Assembly (NCBI RefSeq): GCF_020524765.1
Contig: NZ_JAIVLR010000001.1
Coordinates: forward strand, 1-64,000
Length of the DNA: 64,000 nt
Source: Qipengyuania gaetbuli
GTDB lineage: Bacteria > Pseudomonadota > Alphaproteobacteria > Sphingomonadales > Sphingomonadaceae
Direction: 5' to 3'
Below are positions 26,924-36,824 of this stretch, in pieces. The notes beneath the pieces were generated by a model. It was not told the DNA's origin. It worked only from the letters and a program-made list of their open reading frames with translations, and made no database searches. How positions within the stretch are numbered: position 1 is the first letter of the stretch; each line of letters starts with the position of its first letter. The translations under genes were made by a program, and so were the position numbers.

Positions 26924-28684
26924 ATGGCATCCGGCGAACTGGCTTCTCCCGCAATTTCCGACGCACTGGTGATCCTCGGCGCTGCCGGGCTGGTCATTCC
27001 GGTCTTCACCCGCTTCCGCATCACCCCGGTCATCGGCTTCATCCTGATCGGCATCCTTGTCGGCCCATATGGCCTCGGTCAATTGGTCTACGAGCGACCA
27101 TTGCTCGAACATTTCACGATATCCGATCCCGAGGCGCTGGAGCCATTCGCCGAGTTCGGGATCATCTTGCTGCTGTTCGCCATCGGCCTCGAACTGTCAT
27201 TCAAGCGATTGTGGCAGTTGCGCAAGCTGGTCTTCGGCCTCGGCGCGATGGAATTGATGATCGGCGGCATCTGCATCGCGGCGGTCCTGGCGATGATGGG
27301 CCAGTACTGGACCGGCGCATTGGCGCTGGGCTTTGCCCTGGCGTTCTCGTCCACCGCCATCGTCCTGCCGATTTCCGGCAGCTCCAGCCCCGTAGGCCGC
27401 GCGGCGCTGTCGATGCTGCTGTTCGAGGACATCATGATCGTACCGATCATCTTCGTCCTCGGCGCAATGGCACCCAATGCACAGGCGGACGGCTGGGAAG
27501 GCCTGCTGCAGACACTGTGGCAAGGTGCGTTGGTGATCGGCGTCATGATGATCGCAGGCCGCATCCTCCTGCCCCGCCTTTTCGCGCAGGCAGCCCGGAC
27601 CAAGAGCCCCGAACTGTTCCTCGCCGCCGCCCTTCTGGTGGTCATCGGGTCGAGCCTTGCGACCGCAGCCGTCGGCCTGTCGCCTATCGTGGGCGCACTG
27701 ATTGCGGGCCTGCTGATCGCCGAGACCGAATATCACGGCGAGGTCGAGACCATCATGGAGCCGTTCAAGGGCCTCGCGCTGGGTATCTTCCTCATCACCG
27801 TGGGCATGAGCATCGACCTCAGGACCATCTGGGAAAACCTCGGTATCATCGCCGTCGCGGTTGTTGGCGTGCTCGTATTCAAGGCACTGCTTACCGGCGT
27901 CCTCCTGCGCCTGATGGGCGCACGTCGCAGCACGGCGGCGGAAACCGGCATCCTGATGGCAAGTCCTTCGGAAACGACGCTGATCGTGCTGGCGGCGGCG
28001 AGCAGCGCGCTGCTCATCCAGCCCGGCACGGCGCAGTTCTGGCAGATCGTGACGGCCATCGGCCTCACCATCACGCCCTTGCTGGCACGGCTGGGCCGCA
28101 TGGTCGCCCGCCGTATCGAACCCGCCCCCGAACTGCCGCCCGAAGACGAGGGCGAACCGCGCGTCATTATCGTGGGCGCCGGCCGCGTCGGGCGCCTGAT
28201 TGCCCAGATGCTGGACGCGCACGACAAGCCCTATGTCGCGATCGATTCCGATGCCGACATGATCGAGAGCGCCAAGCGCAAGGGCTATCGGGCGACCTTC
28301 GGCGATGCAGCCCGGGGGGATGCGCTCAGGAGGCTGGGCGTCGACAATGCGCTGGCGGTCGTCCTGACCATGGACGAGCCTGTGCTGGCCCAGCGTCTCG
28401 TGTCGAAACTTCGGGCAGAGCATCCGGACCTGCTGATCGTCGCGCGTGCCCGCGACATCGCCCACGCATCGGAGCTCTACCGTGCAGGCGCCAGCCATGC
28501 CGTGCCCGAAACGCTGGAAGCGACGCTGCAGCTTTCCGAGGCAGTGCTGGTCGACATCGGCGTCGCCATGGGACCTGTCATTGCCTCCATCCACGAGAAG
28601 CGCGACGAATTCCGTGCGCGGATCGAAGAAGACGGTGCGCTGACCTACAAGCCGAAGCTGAGGTCGAGCACGGCGGAAGGCTGA
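26924..28684 (+). CDS. CPA2-family monovalent cation:proton antiporter with RCK domain (KefB-like)
   Basis: The 586-residue protein has about twelve membrane helices forming a Na+/H+ exchanger domain (about 15-395), including ITPVIGFILIGILVGPYGL and FSSTAIVLPI typical of KefB/KefC. A cytosolic TrkA-N (RCK) domain follows, with the nucleotide-binding motif VIIVGAGRVGRLIAQML (about 407-423). It would expel potassium or sodium in exchange for protons at the inner membrane, gated by a nucleotide bound to the RCK domain. The gene is divergent from the protease gene. No KefF/KefG-like ancillary gene is beside it. Confidence 0.94.
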   Translation: MASGELASPAISDALVILGAAGLVIPVFTRFRITPVIGFILIGILVGPYGLGQLVYERPLLEHFTISDPEALEPFAEFGIILLLFAIGLELSFKRLWQLRKLVFGLGAMELMIGGICIAAVLAMMGQYWTGALALGFALAFSSTAIVLPISGSSSPVGRAALSMLLFEDIMIVPIIFVLGAMAPNAQADGWEGLLQTLWQGALVIGVMMIAGRILLPRLFAQAARTKSPELFLAAALLVVIGSSLATAAVGLSPIVGALIAGLLIAETEYHGEVETIMEPFKGLALGIFLITVGMSIDLRTIWENLGIIAVAVVGVLVFKALLTGVLLRLMGARRSTAAETGILMASPSETTLIVLAAASSALLIQPGTAQFWQIVTAIGLTITPLLARLGRMVARRIEPAPELPPEDEGEPRVIIVGAGRVGRLIAQMLDAHDKPYVAIDSDADMIESAKRKGYRATFGDAARGDALRRLGVDNALAVVLTMDEPVLAQRLVSKLRAEHPDLLIVARARDIAHASELYRAGASHAVPETLEATLQLSEAVLVDIGVAMGPVIASIHEKRDEFRARIEEDGALTYKPKLRSSTAEG

Positions 28685-28739
28685 CTTTCCAAGAACCTTC
28701 ACCTTTTCCGTGCGTTGATCGGGAAAGGAGATAATTCTT

Positions 28740-28919
28740 ATGAGCAACCCTGACCCGACCCAGCCAACGCCGAACAGCGAAAAGTTCAAGCCGCAGAACG
28801 TGGCCGATCCCCTGAAGGACCAGGCGCCCGACCAGCTTCGCGGCAAGCCGGGCGACACGGAGGGCTACGATATCGAGCAAGGCTCCAGCGGCGTCACCAA
28901 GAAGACGCCCGCCGCCTGA
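28740..28919 (+). CDS. Small hydrophilic protein of 59 residues
   Basis: An ATG at 28740 opens a 59-residue frame preceded by an excellent ribosome site (AAAGGAGAT, eight bases upstream), and a terminator follows the stop. The product begins MSNPDPTQPTPNSEKF and has no cysteine, tryptophan or hydrophobic segment. It is rich in Pro, Gln, Lys, Asp and Gly and probably intrinsically disordered. It starts 55 bases after the antiporter gene and may be co-transcribed with it. I do not recognise the family. The strong translation signals support a real gene. Confidence 0.7.
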   Translation: MSNPDPTQPTPNSEKFKPQNVADPLKDQAPDQLRGKPGDTEGYDIEQGSSGVTKKTPAA

Positions 28920-28935
28920 ACCGGCTGAGATAGGT

Positions 28936-28966
28936 AACGCCTGGTGGTAAACGTCAGGCGTTTTCT
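28936..28966 (+). terminator. Terminator after the small protein gene, overlapping the alaS 3' end
   Basis: The inverted repeat AACGCCTG/CAGGCGTT with an 11-base loop is followed by TTC and TTT on the plus strand. Its right arm lies within the last codons of the convergent alaS gene, so it probably ends plus-strand transcription before it runs into alaS. Confidence 0.7.
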
Positions 28967-31617
28967 TTGGCCAGCGCCTCTCGCACCGCGGCAATCGCGT
29001 CCTCGGCCTTCGAACCGTCCGGCCCGCCGCCCTGCGCCATGTCCGGACGGCCACCGCCGCCCTTGCCGCCGAGCGCCTCTACACCGACGCGCACGAAATC
29101 GACCGCACTGAAGCGAGAGATCAGGTCATCGGTCACGGCAACCGCGAATGCGCCCTTGCCGTCATTGACCGCGCAGATTGCCGCGACGCCCGAACCCAGG
29201 CGCTTCTTCGCCTCGTCCAGCAGGGGGCGCAGGTCCTTGGGATTGAGGCCTTCGATCACCTGTCCGGAAAATGCGACGCCGCCGATCTCTTCGTCGGCAG
29301 ACCCTGCATCGCCGCTGCCACCGCCGCCCAGCGCGAGAGCACGTTTGGCTTCGGCGAGTTCCTTTTCGAGGCGCTTGCGCTCCTCTACCAGTGCCGAAAC
29401 GCGCGCGGCTGCCTCGTCAGGCGAGGTCTTGAGCGCGCCGGCAATGACGCGGACAGCCTCGTCACGGGCGAGAAGCCACTGGCGCGCCGCTTCGCCGGTC
29501 AGCGCCTCGATACGGCGCACACCGGAGCTGACCGCGCTTTCCGACACGATCTTGAACAGGCCGATGTCGCCCGTGGCTTCCACATGGGTGCCGCCGCACA
29601 GTTCGACCGAGTAGTTCTTCCCGCCATCGGCCTTGCGGCCCATCGACAGGACGCGGACTTCATCGCCGTACTTCTCGCCGAACAACGCGAGCGCGCCTGC
29701 TGCGACCGCATCGTCGGGCGACATGAGGCGCGTGCCCACGCGTTCGTTGGCGCGGATTTCGGCGTTCACCTCGGCCTCGATCGCCGCAATATCCTCGTCT
29801 GCAAGCGGCTTGGGATGCGAGAAATCGAAGCGGAAGCGGTCGTCGGACACGAGCGAGCCCTTCTGCGTGACATGGTCGCCGAGCCGGTTGCGCAGCGCTG
29901 CATGGACGAGGTGCGTCGCCGAATGGTTCGCGCGGATGCGGTCGCGTCGATCGGCATCGATTTCCAGATGCACTGCATCGCCGACCTTCACGCTGCCCTT
30001 TTCCACCTTGGCGACATGCGCGTGCAGGCGACCGAGCGGCTTGTTGGTCGTGCTGACGGTGATCTCAAGGCCTTCGGGTGTCCAGATACGCCCGGCATCG
30101 CCGGTCTGGCCGCCGCTTTCGCCATAGAATGGTGTCTGGTTGGTAAGGACGATCAGCTCATCGCCCGCCGCAGCGCTGGCGACTTCCTGCCCATCCTTGA
30201 CCAGCGCGACCACTGCGGCCTCGCCCGTGTCGGAGCTGTAGCCGGTGAATTCCGTCGAGCCTTCGCGCTCGGCGATGTCGAACCAGACTTCCTCGCTGGC
30301 CGCTTCGCCCGAACCCTTCCATGCAGCCCGCGCAGCCGCTTTCTGCTGCGCCATGGCAGCATCGAAACCGGCCTTGTCGACGCCGATACCGCGATTGCGC
30401 AGCGCGTCCTCGGTAAGGTCGTAGGGGAAGCCGTAGGTGTCGTAGAGCTTGAAGGCCGTCTCGCCGTCGAGCGTGCCGCCCTCGCCCATGTCGCCGGTCG
30501 CTTCGTCCAGCAGCTTGAGACCCTTGTCGAGCGTGCGGCGGAACTGGGTTTCTTCGCGCTCCAGCACTTCCTGGATCAGCGCCTGACCGCGGACGAGTTC
30601 AGGATAGGCAGCGCCCATCTCGCTCACCAGTTCGGGCACGAGGCGGTGCATCAGCGGCTGGCTTGCGCCGAGCAGGTGGGCGTGGCGCATGGCGCGACGC
30701 ATGATCCGGCGCAGGACATAGCCGCGCCCTTCATTACTCGGCAGGACGCCGTCCGCCAGCAGGAAGCTGGTCGAGCGCAAATGGTCCGCGATCACGCGGT
30801 GGCTGGCCTGCTGGTCGCCTTCGGCCTTCACGCCGGTGAGCGCTTCGCTCGCGCCGATCAGTGCCTTGAAGGTGTCGGTGTCGTAATTGTCGTGCACGCC
30901 CTGCATGACGGCGGCCACGCGCTCGATCCCCATGCCGGTGTCGATGCTGGGCTTGGGCAGGTCGCCGACGATCTCGTCGTTTTCCTGCGTGAACTGCATG
31001 AAGACGAGGTTCCAGATCTCGACGAAACGATCGCCGTCCTCTTCCGGCGATCCGGGAGGGCCGCCCCAGATGTGATCACCGTGATCGTAGAAGATTTCCG
31101 AACACGGCCCGCACGGACCGTCCGAACCCATGGCCCAGAAATTGTCCTTGGTCGGGATGCGGATAATGCGGTCGTCGGCAAAGCCGGTGCGCTTCTTCCA
31201 CAGGTCGAAGGCTTCGTCGTCGGTGTGGTAGACGGTGACCAGCAGCCGGTCCTTGTCCAGCCCCCATTCCTTGGTCAGCAGAGTCCAGGCATGGTCGATC
31301 GCCTGTTCCTTGAAGTAATCGCCGAACGAGAAATTGCCGAGCATCTCGAAGAAGGTGTGATGCCGCGCCGTGTAACCGACATTGTCGAGATCGTTGTGCT
31401 TGCCGCCGGCACGCACGCACTTCTGCGCGGTGGTCGCACGGGGAGCAGGCGGCGTTTCGAGGCCCGTGAAGGCGTTCTTGAACGGCACCATCCCGGCGTT
31501 CACGAACATCAGCGTCGGATCGCTGAAGGGGACGAGCGGCGCGCTCTGGATTTCCGCGTGCCCGTTGGCAGCGAAATAATCGAGGAAAGAGCGGCGGATT
31601 TCGTTGGTCGACGTCAT
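28954..31617 (-). CDS. alaS: Alanine--tRNA ligase
   Basis: The 887-residue enzyme charges tRNA-Ala. The class II catalytic core starts [15 protein letters not shown] with [17 protein letters not shown] and has the [10 protein letters not shown] motif. The editing domain contains the zinc-binding pattern [10 protein letters not shown] (about 567-576) and the later [13 protein letters not shown]. The C-terminal C-Ala domain is glycine-rich ([16 protein letters not shown]). The ATG at 31617 gives the canonical N-terminus. A longer frame to 31653 adds residues not found in the family. All expected domains are present and the length is normal. Confidence 0.97.
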   Translation of the reverse strand: MTSTNEIRRSFLDYFAANGHAEIQSAPLVPFSDPTLMFVNAGMVPFKNAFTGLETPPAPRATTAQKCVRAGGKHNDLDNVGYTARHHTFFEMLGNFSFGDYFKEQAIDHAWTLLTKEWGLDKDRLLVTVYHTDDEAFDLWKKRTGFADDRIIRIPTKDNFWAMGSDGPCGPCSEIFYDHGDHIWGGPPGSPEEDGDRFVEIWNLVFMQFTQENDEIVGDLPKPSIDTGMGIERVAAVMQGVHDNYDTDTFKALIGASEALTGVKAEGDQQASHRVIADHLRSTSFLLADGVLPSNEGRGYVLRRIMRRAMRHAHLLGASQPLMHRLVPELVSEMGAAYPELVRGQALIQEVLEREETQFRRTLDKGLKLLDEATGDMGEGGTLDGETAFKLYDTYGFPYDLTEDALRNRGIGVDKAGFDAAMAQQKAAARAAWKGSGEAASEEVWFDIAEREGSTEFTGYSSDTGEAAVVALVKDGQEVASAAAGDELIVLTNQTPFYGESGGQTGDAGRIWTPEGLEITVSTTNKPLGRLHAHVAKVEKGSVKVGDAVHLEIDADRRDRIRANHSATHLVHAALRNRLGDHVTQKGSLVSDDRFRFDFSHPKPLADEDIAAIEAEVNAEIRANERVGTRLMSPDDAVAAGALALFGEKYGDEVRVLSMGRKADGGKNYSVELCGGTHVEATGDIGLFKIVSESAVSSGVRRIEALTGEAARQWLLARDEAVRVIAGALKTSPDEAAARVSALVEERKRLEKELAEAKRALALGGGGSGDAGSADEEIGGVAFSGQVIEGLNPKDLRPLLDEAKKRLGSGVAAICAVNDGKGAFAVAVTDDLISRFSAVDFVRVGVEALGGKGGGGRPDMAQGGGPDGSKAEDAIAAVREALAKENA

Positions 31618-31694
31618 GGGAGCGCAGTTAGGCAATCGGCGCGCAACCGACAAGCGCGAATGCCCGTTCAGACTGTGCAGAGCCTGCGATCAGT

Positions 31695-32519
31695 TCAGGC
31701 GCGCGCCGTTACGATCCAGCTGGAGGCGAGGAGAGCTACCCGTTCGCCATCGAAATTCGCGGATAGTAATTCGCGCAGACGCTCGATCGCCGCGGCGCGT
31801 TCGTCAGCGTCAAGGGCTGCAATCGCTCCCGCGGCAGGGCCGATGCGGAGGAAGTAGGACAGCGCATCCTCGACCGCATCGGCCCCCTCGCCCGCGATCA
31901 TGGGGTAATCGACCGCCTCGAAACCGATGTCGCTCCAGCGCGCGGACGAAAGAACCTGCTCCACGTATTCCGCATCGCCAAACGCGAAGGGACCGGGCGC
32001 ACGGGGGTCGGAAGGCGGCGACGCGTTGCCCGCAACTACGTTCACCAGCTTCATCGCCCATTCGTTCGCGGATCGTGCCCGGAAGCACGAAAAGACGAGG
32101 CGGCATCCCTCTTCGGCCTGCGACCGGATATGTGCAAAGGCTGCTTCCGGCTGGCCGAAGAACATCACGCCGTGGCGCGACAGGACGAGATCGGGCCGTT
32201 TCTGCCCGCTCGCCGTCCACTTCGAGGCATCTGCGAACCGGAATTCGACATGGGCACGACCGCCGACCCGCTCGCGCGCCATGGCCAGCAGGTCTTCGCT
32301 GATATCGATGCCGATCACGCGCGCTTCACGGCGGGCATCGGCCAGTCTGAGCGAGGTTTCCCCGGCCCCGCAACCGATATCGAGCGCAAGGCTGAACGCC
32401 TCCCGCGTGGCAACCTCGACCAGCCTGTCCGTCAGTACGCCGAAACTCCGGTCGGTCCGGCGCCATTCATCGGCCCAGCTGCGCCCGACGCGCCCTTCCC
32501 AGTCCGAACGGTCCGTCAT
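31695..32519 (-). CDS. Class I SAM-dependent methyltransferase
   Basis: The 274-residue protein has a Rossmann-type methyltransferase domain with motif I LDIGCGAGETSLRLA (about 46-60), the acidic residue after strand 2 (VIGIDIS) and motif IV DLVLSRHGVMFF. The substrate is not evident. The N-terminal WEGRVGRSWADEW and the fold resemble UbiE-like or small-molecule methyltransferases. It starts three bases after the stop of the epimerase gene, forming an operon ugd-epimerase-methyltransferase. A methylated uronic acid or unrelated metabolite is possible. I cannot decide from sequence. Confidence 0.85.
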   Translation of the reverse strand: MTDRSDWEGRVGRSWADEWRRTDRSFGVLTDRLVEVATREAFSLALDIGCGAGETSLRLADARREARVIGIDISEDLLAMARERVGGRAHVEFRFADASKWTASGQKRPDLVLSRHGVMFFGQPEAAFAHIRSQAEEGCRLVFSCFRARSANEWAMKLVNVVAGNASPPSDPRAPGPFAFGDAEYVEQVLSSARWSDIGFEAVDYPMIAGEGADAVEDALSYFLRIGPAAGAIAALDADERAAAIERLRELLSANFDGERVALLASSWIVTARA

Positions 32520-32522
32520 CGC

Positions 32523-33545
32523 CTAGGCCCGGTAATAATCGCGATACCAGTCGGTGAAGCGGCGGACACCTTCCCGGATATCGGTTTGCGGTACGTAACC
32601 GGTGAGCGATCTCAGCAATTCCGCATCGGCCCATGTCGCAGGGACATCGCCCGGCTGCATCGGCATCAGGTTCCGCTTCGCCTCGATGCCCAGTGCGTCT
32701 TCGACCGCCGCGATCATCTCGCCCAGCTGGACCGGCTGCGAATTGCCGATGTTGACGACCCGCCATGGTGCGACGGGTGAAAGGCTGTCGCCTTCCGCAA
32801 TGTCATCACGGTTTTCGGGACGCACCGGCGGAGTATCGATCAGGCGGCGGATCGCCTCTACGAGGTCTTCTACATAGGTGAAGTCGCGCATCATCTCGCC
32901 GTGATTGTACACGTCGATCGGATCCCCGTTCAGCATCGCCTTGGTGAACTTGAACAGCGCCATGTCCGGGCGGCCCCACGGACCGTAAACGGTGAAGAAG
33001 CGGAACATGGTGACCGGCAGGGCGAAAAGGTGGGCGTAGGAATGCGCCATCGCCTCGTTTGCCTTCTTGGTCGCCGCATAGAAGGACATCTGATGGTCCG
33101 TCTTCATCGTCTCGCGATAGGGCATTTCCTCGTTCGACCCGTAGGCCGAGGACGTCGAGGCGAGCAGCATGTGCTGCGGCGGGTGAGCGCGTGCCGCTTC
33201 GAGCAACTCGAATGTACCGACCAGATTGCTTTCCAGGTACGATCGGGGGTTCTCGATCGAGTAGCGCACACCTGCCTGCGCGGCGAGATGGACAACCACG
33301 TCGGGTTTTTCGTCCGCGAACATCTGAATCAGCAGGCCGGGCGTCTCGATCGGTTCGTTTTCGATCCGGAAACCGGCATTCTGCAGCAGTTCGGCCTGCC
33401 GCCGGCGCTTGAGCTGCGGGTCGTAATAGTCGCTGAGGGAATCGATGCCGACGACGCGGAAGCCGTCCGCCAGCAGGCGCTTGCACGTGAAGTAGCCGAT
33501 AAACCCTGCAGCACCGGTGACCAGCGCAGTGCGCGCTTCGCCCAT
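32523..33545 (-). CDS. NAD-dependent epimerase, probable UDP-glucuronate 4-epimerase
   Basis: The 340-residue extended SDR enzyme has the NAD-binding motif TGAAGFIGYF and HLAAQAGVRYSIENPRSYLESN. It also has the catalytic tyrosine region of the family (MSFYAATKKANEAMAHSY) and FFTVYGPWGRPDMALFKF, the last phrase being typical of UDP-glucuronate 4-epimerases. It would interconvert UDP-glucuronate and UDP-galacturonate. The ATG shares one base with the ugd stop (TGATG), so the dehydrogenase that makes its substrate is translated just before it. A longer reading frame upstream is a shadow of ugd. In Sphingomonadales, UDP-glucuronate and UDP-galacturonate also feed glycosphingolipid synthesis, which is a plausible use. 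Confidence 0.92.
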   Translation of the reverse strand: MGEARTALVTGAAGFIGYFTCKRLLADGFRVVGIDSLSDYYDPQLKRRRQAELLQNAGFRIENEPIETPGLLIQMFADEKPDVVVHLAAQAGVRYSIENPRSYLESNLVGTFELLEAARAHPPQHMLLASTSSAYGSNEEMPYRETMKTDHQMSFYAATKKANEAMAHSYAHLFALPVTMFRFFTVYGPWGRPDMALFKFTKAMLNGDPIDVYNHGEMMRDFTYVEDLVEAIRRLIDTPPVRPENRDDIAEGDSLSPVAPWRVVNIGNSQPVQLGEMIAAVEDALGIEAKRNLMPMQPGDVPATWADAELLRSLTGYVPQTDIREGVRRFTDWYRDYYRA

Positions 33546-34711
33546 CAATCGGCTCCGAACAGGTCGCGGGTGAAGACCTTGTCGCTCACATCGGCGAGTT
33601 CGGGATCGAGGCGGTTGGCGATGATTACGTCGGCATCGGCCTTGAACCTTGATAGGTCGCGTTCCACGCGCGAACCGAAGAAGCTGTCCTCCTCCATCAC
33701 TGGCTCGTAGACGATGACCTCGATACCCTTGGCCTTGATCCGTTTCATGATTCCCTGGATCGAGGACTGGCGGAAATTGTCCGATCCCGCCTTCATCACA
33801 AGACGGAAAACGCCGACTTTCGCCGGGTTCTTCTCGATTATGCGGTCGGCGAGGAAATCCTTCCGGGTCCGGTTGGCATCGACGATCGCGCGGATGAGGT
33901 TCTGCGGTACTTCGCTGTAATTGGCGAGGAGCTGCTTGGTGTCCTTCGGCAGGCAATAGCCACCGTAGCCGAAGGAAGGATTGTTGTAGTGCGAACCGAT
34001 GCGCGGATCGTGCCCGATTCCCTCGATGATCTGGCGCGTGTCGAGGCCGCGGGACAGGGCGTAGCTGTCGAGCTCGTTGAAGAAAGCGACGCGCATGGCA
34101 AGGTAGGTGTTGGCGAACAGCTTGATCGCCTCGGCCTCGTCGGCATCGGTCAGAAGGACCGGCACATCGTCGTCGAGCGCGGGCTGGAGCAGGAGGTCGG
34201 CAAAACGCTGGCCCCGCTCCGAACGTTCACCCACGATGATCCGCGAAGGATGGAGATTGTCGTGCAGCGCCTGCCCTTCGCGGAGGAACTCGGGGCTGAA
34301 CATGATCCGGTCGCTGCCGAAGCGTTCGCGAGCGGAGGAAACGTAACCCACCGGGATCGTCGACTTGATCACGATCACCGTGCGGTCATTTGCCGCCAGC
34401 ACGGTCTCGATCACGGAATCGACTGCGGATGTGTCGAAGAAGTTCGTATCGACATCGTAATTGGTCGGCACGGCCACGATGGCGAACTCCGCCCCTGCGA
34501 CGGTTTCGGCAAAATCGGTCGTGAAGGTCAGGTCGAGGTCGGCTTCGGACAGGTACTGCTGCACCAATGCGTCCTGGATCGGCGACTTTCCATCCCGGAG
34601 CATCGCCACGCGATCGGAAGAAACATCACAGCCGACGACAGTGTTGTGCTGGGCGAGCATGATGGCGTTTGACAGCCCGACATAGCCGAGCCCGAAAACT
34701 GCAATCTTCAT
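33545..34711 (-). CDS. ugd: UDP-glucose 6-dehydrogenase
   Basis: The 388-residue enzyme oxidises UDP-glucose to UDP-glucuronate using two NAD+. The start [16 protein letters not shown] has the NAD-binding GxGYVG motif. [29 protein letters not shown] and the active-site region [18 protein letters not shown] with the catalytic cysteine follow. The length matches the short Klebsiella/E. coli Ugd type. The ATG at 34711 is chosen because residues upstream do not match the family. It overlaps the epimerase gene by one base. The pair supplies uronic acid donors for surface glycans or glycolipids. Confidence 0.94.
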   Translation of the reverse strand: MKIAVFGLGYVGLSNAIMLAQHNTVVGCDVSSDRVAMLRDGKSPIQDALVQQYLSEADLDLTFTTDFAETVAGAEFAIVAVPTNYDVDTNFFDTSAVDSVIETVLAANDRTVIVIKSTIPVGYVSSARERFGSDRIMFSPEFLREGQALHDNLHPSRIIVGERSERGQRFADLLLQPALDDDVPVLLTDADEAEAIKLFANTYLAMRVAFFNELDSYALSRGLDTRQIIEGIGHDPRIGSHYNNPSFGYGGYCLPKDTKQLLANYSEVPQNLIRAIVDANRTRKDFLADRIIEKNPAKVGVFRLVMKAGSDNFRQSSIQGIMKRIKAKGIEVIVYEPVMEEDSFFGSRVERDLSRFKADADVIIANRLDPELADVSDKVFTRDLFGAD

Positions 34712-34810
34712 CTTGTTACCCGTGTTGAAGGCGACGGCGGATGCCGTTCGGTCGGGGCGCATGTAGAGGCTCGGCCCGCCGGATTGCAAGGCCGGTGCAG
34801 TTCCGGGAGC

Positions 34811-35437
34811 CTACCAGACGAAATAGGCCCCGCCCCGCTCACGGGCACGCAGCCAAGCCGGGCGCGCATGGATCGCCTCGACGAAACGCGCGAGTTTGGG
34901 CGCGCGCTCGCCGTAGCCCTGCATGACGGCGATTTCCGCCGGGAAGCTCATCATGACATCGGCGGCGCTCCAGTCGTTGCCCACGAAATGGAGATCGTCG
35001 GAGATATTCTGTTCCGCGAAATCGATGTGTGCAGCCAGTTGTTCGTCCACGCGCGGCATCAGCGGTGCCGCCGCTTCACCCAGACGGCCTGCATAGATCT
35101 TGAGCATGACCGGCACGAAGAAGGAACTCTCGCCGAACTGCATCCATTCCAGATGGTCCACCCACTCATCCGATCCCTGCGCAGGCAGCCAGGCCTCGCC
35201 GCCGTGCCGGGCGCAGAGGTATTCGATGATGGCACCGCTTTCGGAGACCATCCGCCCGTCGTCCTCGATGACCGGCGATTTGCCGAGCGGGTGCACGCCC
35301 TTGAGTTCGGGCGGAGCGAGATTGGTTTCCGCATCACGCTGGTAGGCCTTGATCTCATAATCCGCACCCAGCTCTTCGAGCAGCCAGAGAATGCGCTGCG
35401 AACGGCTGTTGTTGAGATGGTGGACGATGATGGTCAT
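34811..35437 (-). CDS. Glutathione S-transferase family protein
   Basis: The 208-residue protein has an N-terminal thioredoxin-like GST domain (about 1-80, with NNSRSQRILWLLEELG, the cis-proline region GKSPVIEDDGRMVSESGAI) and an all-helical C-terminal domain (about 90-200). The ESGAI stretch is the usual glutathione gamma-glutamyl binding site. It may conjugate glutathione to electrophiles or act as a peroxidase. The ribosome site CAGGAG is six bases from the ATG. It lies between recA and ugd in the same direction and seems to be a separate unit. Confidence 0.92.
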   Translation of the reverse strand: MTIIVHHLNNSRSQRILWLLEELGADYEIKAYQRDAETNLAPPELKGVHPLGKSPVIEDDGRMVSESGAIIEYLCARHGGEAWLPAQGSDEWVDHLEWMQFGESSFFVPVMLKIYAGRLGEAAAPLMPRVDEQLAAHIDFAEQNISDDLHFVGNDWSAADVMMSFPAEIAVMQGYGERAPKLARFVEAIHARPAWLRARERGGAYFVW

Positions 35438-35503
35438 GCACTGCTCCTGCTGGTTACGGCAGCCTGCCTACGCCCGTGGCAGGTCCATTACCATAGGCGG
35501 ATA

Positions 35504-35554
35504 CGGAAAAGCCGGTGCGGCAGCCTTGGAATGGGCGCGCGCACCGGCTTTCCG
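35504..35554. terminator. Strong hairpin downstream of recA
   Basis: Arms CGGAAAAGCCGGTGCG and CGCACCGGCTTTCCG pair over about 15 bp with one bulged A and a 20-base loop, about 85-140 bases beyond the recA stop. It probably ends recA transcription (minus strand). No long U tract follows in either direction, so the efficiency is uncertain. Confidence 0.6.
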
Positions 35555-35640
35555 TTTCATCGGGAGCACCGGGGGACAGTCCGGCTTGCTGGCGGCAGGG
35601 GTTGAAGCGCCGCCCGCGCTCCCGCTTCGAGGAGTGAGGA

Positions 35641-36702
35641 TCAGTCGTCCGCGTCCGGACCGGTCATCATTTCCTCGGCGACCTCGTCGGTTTTGCCGCG
35701 AATGGCGGCTTCCAACTTGGCACACATCTCGGGGTTTTCCTTCAGGAAGGTCTTGGCGTTCTCGCGGCCCTGGCCGATGCGAACGCTGTCGTAGCTGAAC
35801 CAGCTACCCGACTTCTCGACGACGCCGGCCTTCACGCCGAGATCGAGGATCTCGCCGATCTTGGAAATGCCTTCGCCGTACATGATGTCGAATTCGACCT
35901 GCTTGAACGGGGGGGCAACCTTGTTCTTGACCACCTTCACGCGGGTCGAGTTGCCGATGATATCGTCACGATCCTTGATCTGGCCGGTGCGGCGAATGTC
36001 GAGACGGACCGATGCATAGAACTTGAGCGCATTGCCGCCCGTCGTGGTTTCCGGATTGCCGTACATCACGCCGATCTTCATGCGCAGCTGGTTGATGAAG
36101 ATCACCATGCACTTGGAGCGGTTGATCGAACCGGTCAGCTTGCGCAGCGACTGGGACATGAGGCGGGCCTGGAGGCCGACGTGGCTGTCACCCATCTCGC
36201 CTTCGATTTCGGCGCGCGGCACGAGAGCTGCGACCGAGTCGACCACCAGCACGTCGATCGCGTTGGAACGTACCAGCGTGTCGGTGATTTCCAGCGCCTG
36301 TTCGCCGGTATCGGGCTGCGAGACGATCAGTTCGTCGATGTCGACGCCCAGCTTCTTGGCGTAAACGGGGTCGAGGGCATGTTCGGCGTCGACGAAAGCG
36401 GCAGTGCCGCCGGCCTTCTGCGCTTCGGCGATGACATGCAGCGCAAGCGTCGTCTTGCCCGAGCTTTCCGGACCGTACACTTCGATCACGCGGCCTTTCG
36501 GGAGGCCGCCCACGCCGAGCGCGATGTCGAGGCCGAGCGAGCCGGTGGAGATGACCTCCACGTTCATGGCTTCCTTCTGGCCCAGCTTCATCGCCGAGCC
36601 TTTACCGAATGCGCGATCGATCTGCGCGAGAGCTGCGTCCAATGCCTTCTGGCGATCTGCGTCCACTTGTTTTCCTTCCACGAGCTTCAGACTGGCCGCC
36701 AT
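35641..36702 (-). CDS. recA: Recombinase RecA
   Basis: The 353-residue protein polymerises on single-stranded DNA to drive homologous recombination and triggers LexA self-cleavage. Walker [10 protein letters not shown] (about 74-82), Walker B region [17 protein letters not shown], the L1/L2 DNA-binding loops (around [25 protein letters not shown]) and an acidic C-terminus (ending GPDADD) are all present. AAAGGGG lies upstream of the ATG. A perfect alphaproteobacterial SOS box is centred about 85 bases upstream, so LexA control is expected. Confidence 0.98.
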   Translation of the reverse strand: MAASLKLVEGKQVDADRQKALDAALAQIDRAFGKGSAMKLGQKEAMNVEVISTGSLGLDIALGVGGLPKGRVIEVYGPESSGKTTLALHVIAEAQKAGGTAAFVDAEHALDPVYAKKLGVDIDELIVSQPDTGEQALEITDTLVRSNAIDVLVVDSVAALVPRAEIEGEMGDSHVGLQARLMSQSLRKLTGSINRSKCMVIFINQLRMKIGVMYGNPETTTGGNALKFYASVRLDIRRTGQIKDRDDIIGNSTRVKVVKNKVAPPFKQVEFDIMYGEGISKIGEILDLGVKAGVVEKSGSWFSYDSVRIGQGRENAKTFLKENPEMCAKLEAAIRGKTDEVAEEMMTGPDADD

Positions 36703-36779
36703 GACACATACCCCTTTCGTATTTCCAGAGCCGTTCGTGACTCTTCAACACAACAGGGTGTACCCACTTTGTTCCATAA

Positions 36780-36794
36780 GAACAAGAGTGGAAC
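36780..36794 (-). promoter_or_regulatory. LexA (SOS) box of recA
   Basis: GAAC-AAGAGTG-GAAC (minus strand GTTC-N7-GTTC) matches exactly the direct-repeat LexA site known in alphaproteobacteria. It lies 78 bases upstream of the recA start, in a short AT-rich promoter region between recA and the DUF4139 gene. Confidence 0.9.
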
Positions 36795-36824
36795 GAAATT
36801 TTTTTGCCAGTCTAGATTTTACGC

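Noticed and set aside
27197-28858. 553-residue open frame opposite the CPA2 antiporter gene
   Set aside because: Antisense shadow of a well-supported membrane protein gene, with no recognisable motif.
29584-31857. 757-residue open frame opposite alaS
   Set aside because: Antisense shadow of alaS; long frames on both strands are common in this GC-rich DNA.
32523-33956. Longer epimerase frame extending into ugd
   Set aside because: The first 137 residues are the wrong-frame reading of ugd. The family start is at 33545, next to the ugd stop.
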